Shown piece after piece: positions 1 through 6,654 of a DNA stretch of 8,443 nucleotides. Position 1 is the first letter of the stretch. Each line of letters begins with the position of its first letter. The notes under the pieces were generated by a model, which was not told the origin of the DNA, did not search any database, and saw nothing but the letters and a program-made list of their open reading frames with translations. A program made the position numbers and the translations under genes. Source of the DNA: an uncultured Planctomycetaceae bacterium (GTDB lineage Bacteria > Planctomycetota > Planctomycetia > Planctomycetales > Planctomycetaceae); assembly GCA_903921605.1 (NCBI GenBank), contig CAIXQV010000245.1, forward strand, positions 1-8,443. The letters run 5' to 3'.

Positions 1-659
<659 letters not shown>

Positions 660-801
660 GATTTGGACCGAAACACACCAAAATTACAATTTGTGGGAGC
701 TGACCTGCTGAAATCTACTCTATTACGTCCGTCTAAGTCGACGGGATTGCCCGCCATGCCTCACATTGTCGAAGCTGATACCAGAAAAATCGCTACACGC
801 G

Positions 802-814
802 ACAGTGCCTGTAC
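802..814 (-). repeat. Shared intergenic motif, copy 1 (reads ACAGGCACT on the minus strand)
   Basis: The minus strand reads GTACAGGCACTGT, containing the imperfect dyad ACAG-GCA-CTGT. It lies 143 nt upstream of the rpoN start, just beyond the recR stop. The 9-base core recurs at 2437-2447 and 4335-4345, each time upstream of a minus-strand gene and in the same orientation. Function is unknown and chance is possible. Confidence 0.3.
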
Positions 815-819
815 ACCAG

Positions 820-1437
820 TCAGAACTGTTGACGGCCTCTTAAAGCGTCCGCCAGCATTTCTCGATTTGCAAATTCCAGCACACTTCCCGAAGCAATTCC
901 GCGAGCCAGTCTGGTGATTCGGACCTTGTCATTCTGCAGAAGATTGGTGATATACAGAGCAGTCCCGTCTCCTTCGAGAGTGGGATTTGTCGCCATCACC
1001 AGTTCCGTGATCCCTTGTTTCCGAATGCGATGCACCAATTGGTGAATCGTCAGATCCTCGGGGCCAACGCCTTCCAATGGGGCAATTCGTCCTCCCAATA
1101 CATGATATAGTCCGGAAAACGCCCCTGACGATTCCAGCGCCACGACATCTTTGGGCTGTTCCACGACACAGACAACGTGTTGATCTCGGCGTGGATCACG
1201 ACAGATACGACACAGCGTGTCCTCAGTCAGATTGAAGCACATGCTGCAGCGTTTCACGCTGGTCTTCACATTGCGAATGGCATCCGCCAGTGCATTCGCT
1301 TCAGCCACGGTACACGAGAGGATGTGATTAGCCAGCCGTTCAGCCGACTTACGGCCGATTCCGGGCAAATGTCCGAATTCTTCGATAAGCGTTGCCACGG
1401 CCTTGCCGTAGGGATGCTCCTGTGTCTCCGTTTTCAT
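820..1437 (-). CDS. recR: Recombination mediator protein RecR
   Basis: RecR acts with RecF/RecO to load RecA at single-strand gaps coated with SSB. Numbered from the alternative upstream ATG (1458, 212 aa), the order is: helix-hairpin-helix ([13 protein letters not shown], about 31-43), a four-cysteine zinc finger (C71, C74, C83, C86), a TOPRIM domain (about 95-190, with VVEQPKD and [11 protein letters not shown]), and the C-terminal tail [17 protein letters not shown] ending near ALRGRQ. Length matches the family (about 200 aa). I prefer ATG 1437 (205 aa, MKTETQ...) because family similarity begins soon after it and GGAAAG lies seven bases upstream. ATG 1458 has AAGG directly against it with no spacing, and the strong AGGGAG at 1477-1482 is 18 nt away, placed instead for a short out-of-frame ORF (1442-1471). 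The tail has IASGS where many RecR proteins have a VPVGG-like sequence. The usual upstream partner ybaB is not seen here. Function is firm; the start is uncertain. Confidence 0.95.
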   Translation of the reverse strand: MKTETQEHPYGKAVATLIEEFGHLPGIGRKSAERLANHILSCTVAEANALADAIRNVKTSVKRCSMCFNLTEDTLCRICRDPRRDQHVVCVVEQPKDVVALESSGAFSGLYHVLGGRIAPLEGVGPEDLTIHQLVHRIRKQGITELVMATNPTLEGDGTALYITNLLQNDKVRITRLARGIASGSVLEFANREMLADALRGRQQF

Positions 1438-1441
1438 CCTG

Positions 1442-1471
1442 TTACTTTCCAGCGACATCCTTGATTTCCAT
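1442..1471 (-). CDS. Possible nine-codon leader ORF overlapping the recR start region
   Basis: ATG at 1471 opens MEIKDVAGK, ending at TAA (1444-1442), four bases before the recR ATG at 1437. It has the best-placed Shine-Dalgarno in this gap (AGGGAG, then five bases, then ATG). It overlaps ATG 1458 in another frame. It could be a leader that couples translation to recR by re-initiation, or a chance ORF. The same frame is also open upstream of the ATG, past 1524, without a convincing start. Confidence 0.2.
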   Translation of the reverse strand: MEIKDVAGK

Positions 1472-1476
1472 TGCGA

Positions 1477-1482
1477 CTCCCT
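1477..1482 (-). promoter_or_regulatory. Strong Shine-Dalgarno AGGGAG ahead of recR
   Basis: AGGGAG on the minus strand sits five bases before ATG 1471 (mini-ORF) but 18 nt before ATG 1458 and 39 nt before ATG 1437. It therefore fits the mini-ORF and neither recR start directly. This makes the recR start ambiguous. Confidence 0.45.
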
Positions 1483-1521
1483 GCAGTTTAGGCGTTCGGA
1501 GTCGCGACAACCAGCGGGCGA

Positions 1522-2403
1522 TCAAAACGATTTCGAAGGATAAGCACTGATCACTTCGTTTTCATTTTCCAGAACGATCCTCACAAAACGACAATCCGGA
1601 TGGCCTTGGCGTTCTCCCTCGCTTCCGCCAACCTGACCAATTCGTCGGCGGAGATTCACCGTGAAGATGCGACGGCCATTCTGCTTTTCACTGCGAACGT
1701 CTGATCCGCCTTTTTTTGCCTTCATGAAGGCTTCATCGATCACAGCGAGAATCTCATCGCGATCGCCATCGAAAACACCGTGGACCGGTTTCGACGGGTT
1801 ATCTTTCGCGTGTTGCATGACATGTTTGAGTCGGTGGCCTTCGGCTCCGCCCGGGACGTACACCAACCCCGCCGTTGATTCGAAAACGTTGTAATCGACC
1901 TCTTTCAGTTTTCCTAAATCAGAAGACTTCTCTTTGCCCTGATCTTCGGGAGGAGGATTGTTCTTTTCCGGTGATGAAAGTTCCGGCCGCTTTTTTTCTG
2001 GCGTGCGTTCCATCTTCCTGATGGGAGATCCACCGTTGCTTTTCTTCTTTGGAGCGGCGGGCTTGGATTCTGTCGTCGCTGGTTTTTGCTCTTCGGCCGA
2101 TGCGACAATCACCGGCTCTGAGCTTTTCGGCAATGATTCTGAATCCGATTCGGCCTCTGCTCCGGTGACTGAAGCTGAAGAAGTCTCTTCAGCTGAGTTC
2201 GCTGTCTCTTGTGCATCTTCAGCAGCCGTAGTCGAGTTATCTGCCGTCGATTCCGCAGATGACGGCCCACGTTGTTGTGCCTGCACCCACGAGTCAATGC
2301 GAGGCTTCAAATAGAAGAGCAACGCCAGTACCGCGAATGCCAGCAATTGGACCCAGAACTTGCGGCCAGCGTTCGGGGATGATTTTTGTCGAAGTTGTGT
2401 CAT
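1522..2403 (-). CDS. Membrane-anchored protein with low-complexity linker and a C-terminal domain resembling EndoU/BECR nucleases; function unknown
   Basis: I do not recognise a named gene. From ATG 2403 the product is 293 aa. Residues 1-15 are short and basic, and 16-32 form one hydrophobic segment (FWVQLLAFAVLALLFYL), a probable anchor with the rest outside by length and composition (inference). Residues 45-105 are Ser/Thr/Ala/Glu-rich, 106-165 Lys/Pro-rich: a flexible linker. Residues 168-293 look like a compact domain: EGHRLKHVMQHA with H190, H194 and H198, then VHGVF (H208), a helix DEILAVIDEAFMKA, a strand pair RRIFTVNLRRRIG, and a terminal strand with NEVISAYP. This histidine-helix plus terminal xAYP pattern recalls bacterial EndoU/BECR-fold ribonuclease domains; it is a pattern judgement, not a profile hit. 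A GTG at 2454 would add 17 residues (MHRTGTSFVA...) before a better ATG. No Shine-Dalgarno is present, but GATAAT ends six bases before the ATG, which suggests a leaderless message. recR follows in the same direction. Confidence 0.75.
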   Translation of the reverse strand: MTQLRQKSSPNAGRKFWVQLLAFAVLALLFYLKPRIDSWVQAQQRGPSSAESTADNSTTAAEDAQETANSAEETSSASVTGAEAESDSESLPKSSEPVIVASAEEQKPATTESKPAAPKKKSNGGSPIRKMERTPEKKRPELSSPEKNNPPPEDQGKEKSSDLGKLKEVDYNVFESTAGLVYVPGGAEGHRLKHVMQHAKDNPSKPVHGVFDGDRDEILAVIDEAFMKAKKGGSDVRSEKQNGRRIFTVNLRRRIGQVGGSEGERQGHPDCRFVRIVLENENEVISAYPSKSF

Positions 2404-2409
2404 GAAGAC

Positions 2410-2415
2410 ATTATC
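2410..2415 (-). promoter_or_regulatory. Possible -10 element giving a leaderless mRNA
   Basis: GATAAT on the minus strand is separated by six bases from the A of ATG 2403. Transcription would then begin at or next to the start codon, in keeping with the missing Shine-Dalgarno. The hexamer at the -35 position (CTTCCT at 17-bp spacing) is poor, so the call is weak. Confidence 0.3.
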
Positions 2416-2436
2416 TCGTCGGCAAGCAACAAAGGA

Positions 2437-2447
2437 AGTGCCTGTAC
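2437..2447 (-). repeat. Shared intergenic motif, copy 2
   Basis: The minus strand reads GTACAGGCACT, matching copy 1 (802-814) over 11 bases. It lies 34 nt upstream of ATG 2403, where a -35 element or activator site would sit. The right half of the dyad (CTGT) is lost here (CTTC). Confidence 0.3.
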
Positions 2448-2492
2448 GGTGCACGGTGTGAATTGAGGCACGGGCTTCGCGGGGACTACTCT

Positions 2493-2516
2493 GCGGTATA
2501 CCGCGATGTCGTCGCG
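2493..2516. other. Perfect 12-bp palindrome overlapping a second hairpin
   Basis: GCGGTATACCGC (2493-2504) is a perfect palindrome. It overlaps CGCGA-TGTCG-TCGCG (2502-2516), a 5-bp stem with a 5-nt loop. The pair lies about 90-110 nt upstream of the 2403 start and past the terminator of the acetylesterase gene. It could be a protein binding site or two competing RNA hairpins. There is no direct evidence for either. Confidence 0.35.
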
Positions 2517-2546
2517 AGCTGAATAAAGGACAGTCTGCACAAACTA

Positions 2547-2577
2547 AAAGCCCGACGCCAGTGAGACGTCGGGCTTT
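2547..2577 (-). terminator. Rho-independent terminator of the acetylesterase gene
   Basis: A perfect 11-bp inverted repeat (AAAGCCCGACG / CGTCGGGCTTT) encloses a 9-nt loop. On the minus strand the second arm runs into TTTTAGTTT, a modest U-tract. It lies 88 nt past the stop of the acetylesterase gene (2666) and before the next minus-strand gene. On the plus strand the trailing sequence is less U-rich and no plus-strand gene ends here. The 88 nt between stop and stem shows nothing else. Confidence 0.8.
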
Positions 2578-2665
2578 GATTGTACTTACGGAAACCGGTG
2601 AAGCAAAAATGACTCCGACAACAAAGTGTCACCCGGAAATCACTCCTGAGTCCCGCATCCCCAAA

Positions 2666-4174
2666 CTACTTGCTGTTGATCGTTACGCCTGGCCAGTCAT
2701 CCGTGCGAAACGGAGTCAACGGCAGGCCCGCGCTGCTGAACATATTGCAGACCGGGTTATCAGCCCATGCATAGCGTACGGAGGCAGGATTCGGAACGTC
2801 TTTGCTGGAGACTTCAATCTTGCCGTCTGGCAGGATCTTCGCATCAGCCCAGACGAACTTCTTGTCTTCGCCGGCAATGGCAAACCCGACCGGGGCAGCC
2901 ACATCAAATGGACGCCAGCCCTTGTCGCTCTGAGCGACGTAGTCAAACGTCAGCACGATCTTTGCTTCCTGCTTCTCCATGCTCTTGTACTGAGGACTAT
3001 GGAACGGAACATCAATCCCGTATTCATTCGCCAGTGCCCAGCGTGCCAGACGACGACCGACGTCAAGTTTATTCTTCGGATGAATATCCTTTCCTTCGCC
3101 GATGTCGATAATGACAGCTTCGCCGGTGTGAGCCAGTTTGCTCATCGTCATCGTCTGAGCTTCACGCAGTTCCGCCCAGTCGCTTTCGTCCGGGAGAGCT
3201 TTCTCCGCCCTGAAGTCGGCCAATTGGACCCAGTAGAACGGGAAGTCGCCCTGACCCCATTCGCTTCGCCAGTTGGAAATCATCAACGGGAACAGATCGC
3301 GATACTGATAGGCTCGGCTGGCATTGCTTTCTCCCTGATACCAGATTGCTCCTTTGATCGTGTATCCCAGGTGAGACTTCAGGACGCCGTTGTAAATGTT
3401 TGCAGGACGGCTGTTGCCACCCATTTGACCTTTGAGCTGCTGCAGGGCTTTCTTTTCGTCTTCGGTCAGCTCAGTTTTTGCTGACAGTTCCGCAAATTTT
3501 GCTTCCATGCCGGCCCAGCGTTCAAGAAGGGGTGCGTACTTCTCGTCAGCCTTCAGGACATCACGATTGATCCACGCTTCGCAGGCTGATCCGCCCCATG
3601 CGTTGTTAATCATGCCCACAGGAACGCCGGTCGTTTCCTGAACCTGGCGAGCAAAGAAGTATCCAACAGCCGAGAATGAACCGACTGTTTCCGGGCTCGT
3701 GACCTGCCATTGACGATCGTGAGTCAGGATTGGTTCCTGTGTACCCACCTGAGGGAAATTGATCATGCGAATGTTGGTATTCTTCGCCGTCAGTTTTTCC
3801 AGATCGGGATCATTGGATGCATTAACGCTCCATTGCATATTGGACTGTCCGGAACATATCCAGACTTCGCCAACCAGAACATCTTCAAAGGTGATAGTTT
3901 CATCGGCCTTGATTGTCAGTTGGTGAGGTCCACCTGCGGTCAACTCAGGCAGAGATACGTCGAATCGCCCATCGGCATTGGCTTTTCCTGAAACCGACTT
4001 ATCGGCCAGAGAAACGGTGACATCCTGGCCGGGATTCGTCCAGCCCCAGACTTTGATCGGAGCCTTCTGCTGGACAACCATGTGATTGCCGAACACGTTC
4101 GGAACTTTAAGAGCCGCCTGAGCATTGACCGCCGCGAACAGCACGGCCAACATTGTGAACAACCGAATCTTCAC
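2666..4174 (-). CDS. Secreted sialate O-acetylesterase (SGNH/GDSL-type esterase)
   Basis: Removes O-acetyl groups from sialic acids or related acetylated glycans outside the cytoplasm, helping downstream sugar use; the actual substrate is not determined by sequence. The start is GTG 4174: GGAGG lies six bases upstream and the product begins with a signal peptide ([16 protein letters not shown], cleavage probably after NAQA, residue 20). The mature 502-aa precursor has a beta-rich N-terminal domain (about 22-100), then the SGNH esterase core: block [10 protein letters not shown] with nucleophile S111, WGGSACEAW (193-201), the block [12 protein letters not shown] (277-288), and the late Asp/His motif GKDIHPKN (D363, H365). 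A lysine/glutamate-rich helical insert occupies about 205-250. The C-terminal 395-500 is a beta domain of the kind seen in this family. The reading frame stays open upstream to 4441, but that extension carries no signal and is not counted. A terminator follows. There is no sugar operon in the window, so it stands alone here. Confidence 0.93.
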   Translation of the reverse strand: MKIRLFTMLAVLFAAVNAQAALKVPNVFGNHMVVQQKAPIKVWGWTNPGQDVTVSLADKSVSGKANADGRFDVSLPELTAGGPHQLTIKADETITFEDVLVGEVWICSGQSNMQWSVNASNDPDLEKLTAKNTNIRMINFPQVGTQEPILTHDRQWQVTSPETVGSFSAVGYFFARQVQETTGVPVGMINNAWGGSACEAWINRDVLKADEKYAPLLERWAGMEAKFAELSAKTELTEDEKKALQQLKGQMGGNSRPANIYNGVLKSHLGYTIKGAIWYQGESNASRAYQYRDLFPLMISNWRSEWGQGDFPFYWVQLADFRAEKALPDESDWAELREAQTMTMSKLAHTGEAVIIDIGEGKDIHPKNKLDVGRRLARWALANEYGIDVPFHSPQYKSMEKQEAKIVLTFDYVAQSDKGWRPFDVAAPVGFAIAGEDKKFVWADAKILPDGKIEVSSKDVPNPASVRYAWADNPVCNMFSSAGLPLTPFRTDDWPGVTINSK

Positions 4175-4180
4175 TGTAAT

Positions 4181-4185
4181 CCTCC
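4181..4185 (-). promoter_or_regulatory. Ribosome binding site deciding the GTG start of the acetylesterase
   Basis: GGAGG on the minus strand, six-base spacer ATTACA, then GTG at 4174. Together with the signal peptide that begins exactly there, this overrides the longer open frame starting at 4441. Confidence 0.85.
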
Positions 4186-4334
4186 AATGGTGAGAAATGG
4201 GAAGGCAGGACCGAGACGCACTGTCACAAAGCCAGCAGATTGAAGTGCGACCTTCGGATACTGGCTGCCTGAGACGGCTCGGCAAAATGACATCTGTCAG
4301 AATTAAAGCAATCCTCCGTGAAGATTGCATCCGA

Positions 4335-4345
4335 ACAGTGCCTGT
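4335..4345 (-). repeat. Shared intergenic motif, copy 3
   Basis: The minus strand reads ACAGGCACTGT, with the full ACAG-GCA-CTGT dyad as in copy 1. It lies 161 nt upstream of the acetylesterase GTG. Confidence 0.3.
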
Positions 4346-4438
4346 CGCAACCATGAAGCCGGCCGTCGTGGATTCCGAGAAGTCGCGGTGGCGATCTCTT
4401 TTTGGCCGGTGTTCGCCGAATGGGGTCGCGAAGTTGTC

Positions 4439-4468
4439 CACAGATGAACGCAGATAAACACGGATATA
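4439..4468. repeat. Three-unit decamer repeat (CACAGATGAA-type)
   Basis: Three imperfect 10-base units follow head to tail: CACAGATGAA, CGCAGATAAA and CACGGATATA. From memory, sequences of this form (in reverse, ...TTTATCTGCGTTCATCTGTG) recur between genes in many unrelated bacterial genomes, including planctomycetes; I have not searched. Its translation gives the typical spurious peptide YPCLSAFICG on the minus strand. The end of the third unit creates TATAAT (4465-4470). Confidence 0.6.
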
Positions 4469-4571
4469 ATGGCAGAGGCGGCGAGAGTTGGGGCATCATT
4501 TTGTGGTCATGATTTTGTCATCTACTCACCTTAGGATTCGCCTCGTTTTGAGTTCCTGTGACGCTGAGTTA

Positions 4572-4585
4572 CCATTCGCGAATGG
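4572..4585. promoter_or_regulatory. Perfect 14-bp palindrome just upstream of the rhodanese promoter, possible operator
   Basis: CCATTCGCGAATGG is its own reverse complement over all 14 bases. It ends 11 bp before the -35 hexamer proposed for the rhodanese gene, a usual place for an activator or repressor site. It has no U-tract, so it is unlikely to be a terminator. Confidence 0.45.
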
Positions 4586-4596
4586 CAGGACACGCT

Positions 4597-4626
4597 TTGA
4601 TTGCCCCGATTAGGGCGAGGTAGAAT
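4597..4626 (+). promoter_or_regulatory. Sigma-70-type promoter of the rhodanese gene
   Basis: TTGATT (4597-4602), an 18-bp spacer and TAGAAT (4621-4626). Each hexamer has four or five matches to TTGACA/TATAAT. The transcript would begin near 4633, leaving a leader of about 40 nt that contains the GAGG (4660-4663) nine bases before ATG 4673. Confidence 0.5.
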
Positions 4627-4672
4627 CCGAGGGCCATTTTTCAAGACTCTGTCAGAGACGAGGCGGCTTGTT

Positions 4673-5056
4673 ATGGCCAAAAGTCACGGCGTTCAATTTG
4701 TCAATATTGTGGATTCGGTTCGTCCACTGATCAAAGAGTGTACGATTCCGGATGTGGTGCGACGACAGGCCCTGGGGGATTCATTTGTCCTGATTGATGT
4801 CCGCGAGGAAAGTGAATTCGGCGCGGGGCGAATTCCCGGGGCGAAACATGTCGGCAAGGGTGTCATTGAGCGTGATATCGAAGAAATCATTCCCGATCCC
4901 GCGACTCCGCTGGTTCTTTACTGCGGAGGTGGCTATCGCTCGGCACTGGCTGCCCATAACCTGCAACTGATGGGATATACCAATGTTATTTCCATGGATG
5001 GAGGATTTCGAGGCTGGAAGGAAAGCGGCCTTGAGATTGACTCCTCCCCAGTGTAA
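4673..5056 (+). CDS. Single-domain rhodanese-like sulfurtransferase
   Basis: Rhodaneses carry sulfane sulfur on an active-site cysteine; the donor and acceptor here are unknown. The 127-aa cytosolic product (no signal peptide, no TM) has a short N-terminal helix region (1-30), then one rhodanese domain: LIDVREESEF (41-49) and GRIPGAKHVG (52-61), then the active loop YCGGGYRSA with C84 and R89, and the closing MDGGFRGW (108-115). The catalytic Cys is present, so it should be active rather than a structural rhodanese. ATG 4673 is chosen because GAGG lies nine bases upstream and similarity begins soon after; the in-frame TTG at 4601 would lie inside the promoter. It stands alone, divergent from the acetylesterase, with 183 nt before the next gene and no clear terminator in between, though TTTTTT occurs at about 5072-5077. 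Confidence 0.92.
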   Translation: MAKSHGVQFVNIVDSVRPLIKECTIPDVVRRQALGDSFVLIDVREESEFGAGRIPGAKHVGKGVIERDIEEIIPDPATPLVLYCGGGYRSALAAHNLQLMGYTNVISMDGGFRGWKESGLEIDSSPV

Positions 5057-5239
5057 TCCTGCGTGCTAAGATTTTTTCAAACCTGACCAACCAATTGCCT
5101 TTCGCTGTCTGAAGTTTTCCTCCACCGATCCAGAATCCAATCCAGAGAGTGCTGTTTTTGTCAGAGCTTCCTGGAAACCCGCCACCGCATTTTGTGTCCC
5201 TCCTGTTTTTCAGCCTCCGTTTCGTGGAACAAGAATAAC

Positions 5240-6634
5240 ATGCCGCAGACTGCCCCCAGTTTTTCTATCCATTTCGATCACGAAGATCGTTCCAATTCCG
5301 TCCGTGACGTCATCGCGACTCGTGAGCCGCACTCGCTGCGAACGTTCACGCCCAGCCAGGCCGTTTTGGCGAAGTCAGCCGGTGTCTTCCACTGGACTCC
5401 GGAAGGTCGACGATTATTCGACTTCACTTCCGGTGTGCTGGTGGCCAATCTCGGCCATAACCCCAAACGCTGGATGGCTCGCTTCACGGAGTATCTCGGC
5501 TGGAACCCGTCGCACTTCAATTCTCATGAAGACGGGTTCTTTCAGGCTGTGTCTCTGACGGCCTACAATGCGATCACCGAATTGGAAGCCGAAGCCAGTC
5601 GACGGCTGGTTGCTAATCTTCAGGCCAGCGAAGGCGGCAGTCGACTCCAAACCGTGATCTGGTCAGCGTCTGGTTCTGAAGCCGTCCAGAAAGCGCTTTG
5701 GGCCTGCATGAAGCGTGACCCAAAACGTGATGGCATCCTGGCGACTCGCTTTGGTTTCCACGGTAAGAAAGGTCTCAGCGGCGCGGTGACGGGATCAGAA
5801 TCTGATCCGGATCGTGATCCGCGAGTCCACTTCATCACTTTTCCACGCGACGAATGTTCCGACATCGACAAACCGAAAAAGGCATTTGATCCGGCTCCGT
5901 ATCGAGCGGAACTCGAACGAATCTGGGCAGAGTCCAGCGGCACGATCGGCTGCCTGATCACGGAACCGTATCTCGGTGGCGGCGGCAGTTATCATCCGCC
6001 AAAAGATTATCTGCCGTTGCTGCAGGAGTTCTGCCGTGAGCATGACATTCTGTTTATTCTCGACGAAGTTCAGGCCAACTTTGGTCGCACCGGCGAGATG
6101 TATGCCTTCGAAGCCTACGGGATCGAACCGGATTTTGTCTGTCTCGGCAAAGGTCTCGGTAACGGTGTTCCGGTTAGCGCAGCGGTTGGCCGTCGTGATG
6201 TGTGTGATGCGATGGGATACGGAGCAACCTCCGACACCTGGAGTGCGAATCCTCTGTCTTCAGCGGCTGTGCTGGCGACGCTGGACGAGTTCGAAACGAC
6301 TGACATCATCGCGAGAACTCAGCATCTGAACAAGATCTTTGTTGAAGGGCTGCGACGCTTAAAGCAGACCGGGCTGATCGTCAACGTGCGTGGCGAAGGC
6401 ATGGTGTTTGGCATTGAGTGTGGTCCGCATGGCGACAAAACTCCAAATCAGGTCGCCAATGCGATCGTTGAACGCTGCTATCGAGGCAACGTAGACAACG
6501 ATGGCATCCATCTGTTGGGACCTTTGGCAAACTGTGTGATCCGCATCAGTCCCCCGATGTGCATGACGGACGCAGATGCGAAGCATTCGTTGCAGTTGTT
6601 GTTTGATTTTGTGAGTGATGTGGCGAAGGGATAG
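5240..6634 (+). CDS. Class-III PLP-dependent aminotransferase (4-aminobutyrate/acetylornithine-type fold)
   Basis: Transfers an amino group between an amine or amino acid and a 2-oxo acid using pyridoxal phosphate, in the cytosol. The exact substrate is not readable from the sequence. The 464-aa product has the family's length and motifs: SASGSEAV (142-149, PLP-phosphate loop), an LITEPYLGGGGSY block, LDEVQANFGRTG with D275 that pairs with the pyridine nitrogen and Q278, then CLGKGLGNGVPVSA with the Schiff-base lysine K304, and the small-domain sequence NVRGEGMVFGIE. ATG 5240 is chosen because the product there begins MPQTAPSF; the upstream TTG 5192 would add a cysteine-rich tail without support. 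The Shine-Dalgarno is weak (GGAAC/AAGA). The 183-nt gap upstream shows no clear promoter or hairpin. The cyclase gene begins 20 nt downstream, so the two are probably co-transcribed. Confidence 0.92.
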   Translation: MPQTAPSFSIHFDHEDRSNSVRDVIATREPHSLRTFTPSQAVLAKSAGVFHWTPEGRRLFDFTSGVLVANLGHNPKRWMARFTEYLGWNPSHFNSHEDGFFQAVSLTAYNAITELEAEASRRLVANLQASEGGSRLQTVIWSASGSEAVQKALWACMKRDPKRDGILATRFGFHGKKGLSGAVTGSESDPDRDPRVHFITFPRDECSDIDKPKKAFDPAPYRAELERIWAESSGTIGCLITEPYLGGGGSYHPPKDYLPLLQEFCREHDILFILDEVQANFGRTGEMYAFEAYGIEPDFVCLGKGLGNGVPVSAAVGRRDVCDAMGYGATSDTWSANPLSSAAVLATLDEFETTDIIARTQHLNKIFVEGLRRLKQTGLIVNVRGEGMVFGIECGPHGDKTPNQVANAIVERCYRGNVDNDGIHLLGPLANCVIRISPPMCMTDADAKHSLQLLFDFVSDVAKG

Positions 6635-6654
6635 TCTCCCGGAACGATGCCCCC

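Larger units (their letters stand above)
4175..4672. other. Divergent intergenic region, no gene
   Basis: This 498-nt stretch separates the minus-strand acetylesterase and plus-strand rhodanese genes. Short open frames in it lack ribosome sites and family features. Items listed separately: the third shared motif copy (4335-4345), the decamer repeat (4439-4468), a 14-bp palindrome (4572-4585) and a promoter (4597-4626). Also present are a small dyad TGACA-TC-TGTCA (4288-4299), a degenerate relative of the 14-bp palindrome, TTCGCCGAATGG (4412-4423), and a perfect TATAAT (4465-4470) without a -35 at normal distance. I could not place a promoter for the acetylesterase gene. Confidence 0.7.

Noticed and set aside
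660..819. Sigma-54 type -24/-12 promoter (autoregulation) upstream of rpoN
   Set aside because: GGCATGGCGGGC on the minus strand looked suggestive, but the GG-to-GC spacing is 8 rather than 10.
1958..2314. Plus-strand open frame opposite the low-complexity linker
   Set aside because: The composition is explained by the repetitive codons of the minus-strand linker, and there is no ribosome site.
2561..3484. Long plus-strand open frame of 307 codons opposite the acetylesterase gene
   Set aside because: It mirrors a well-supported esterase gene, has no family features or ribosome site, and runs through the terminator hairpin at its start.
4175..4441. N-terminal extension of the acetylesterase to 4441
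   Set aside because: The strong GGAGG and the signal peptide both point to GTG 4174. The extension would bury the signal peptide and overlaps the intergenic motifs.
4601..4672. TTG start for the rhodanese at 4601
   Set aside because: It lies inside the proposed -35 to -10 region, has no ribosome site, and ATG 4673 fits the family better.
5057..5090. Terminator after the rhodanese gene
   Set aside because: There is a T-run but no stable stem before it.
5192..5239. TTG start for the aminotransferase at 5192
   Set aside because: The added residues are cysteine-rich without family similarity, and ATG 5240 gives the usual length.
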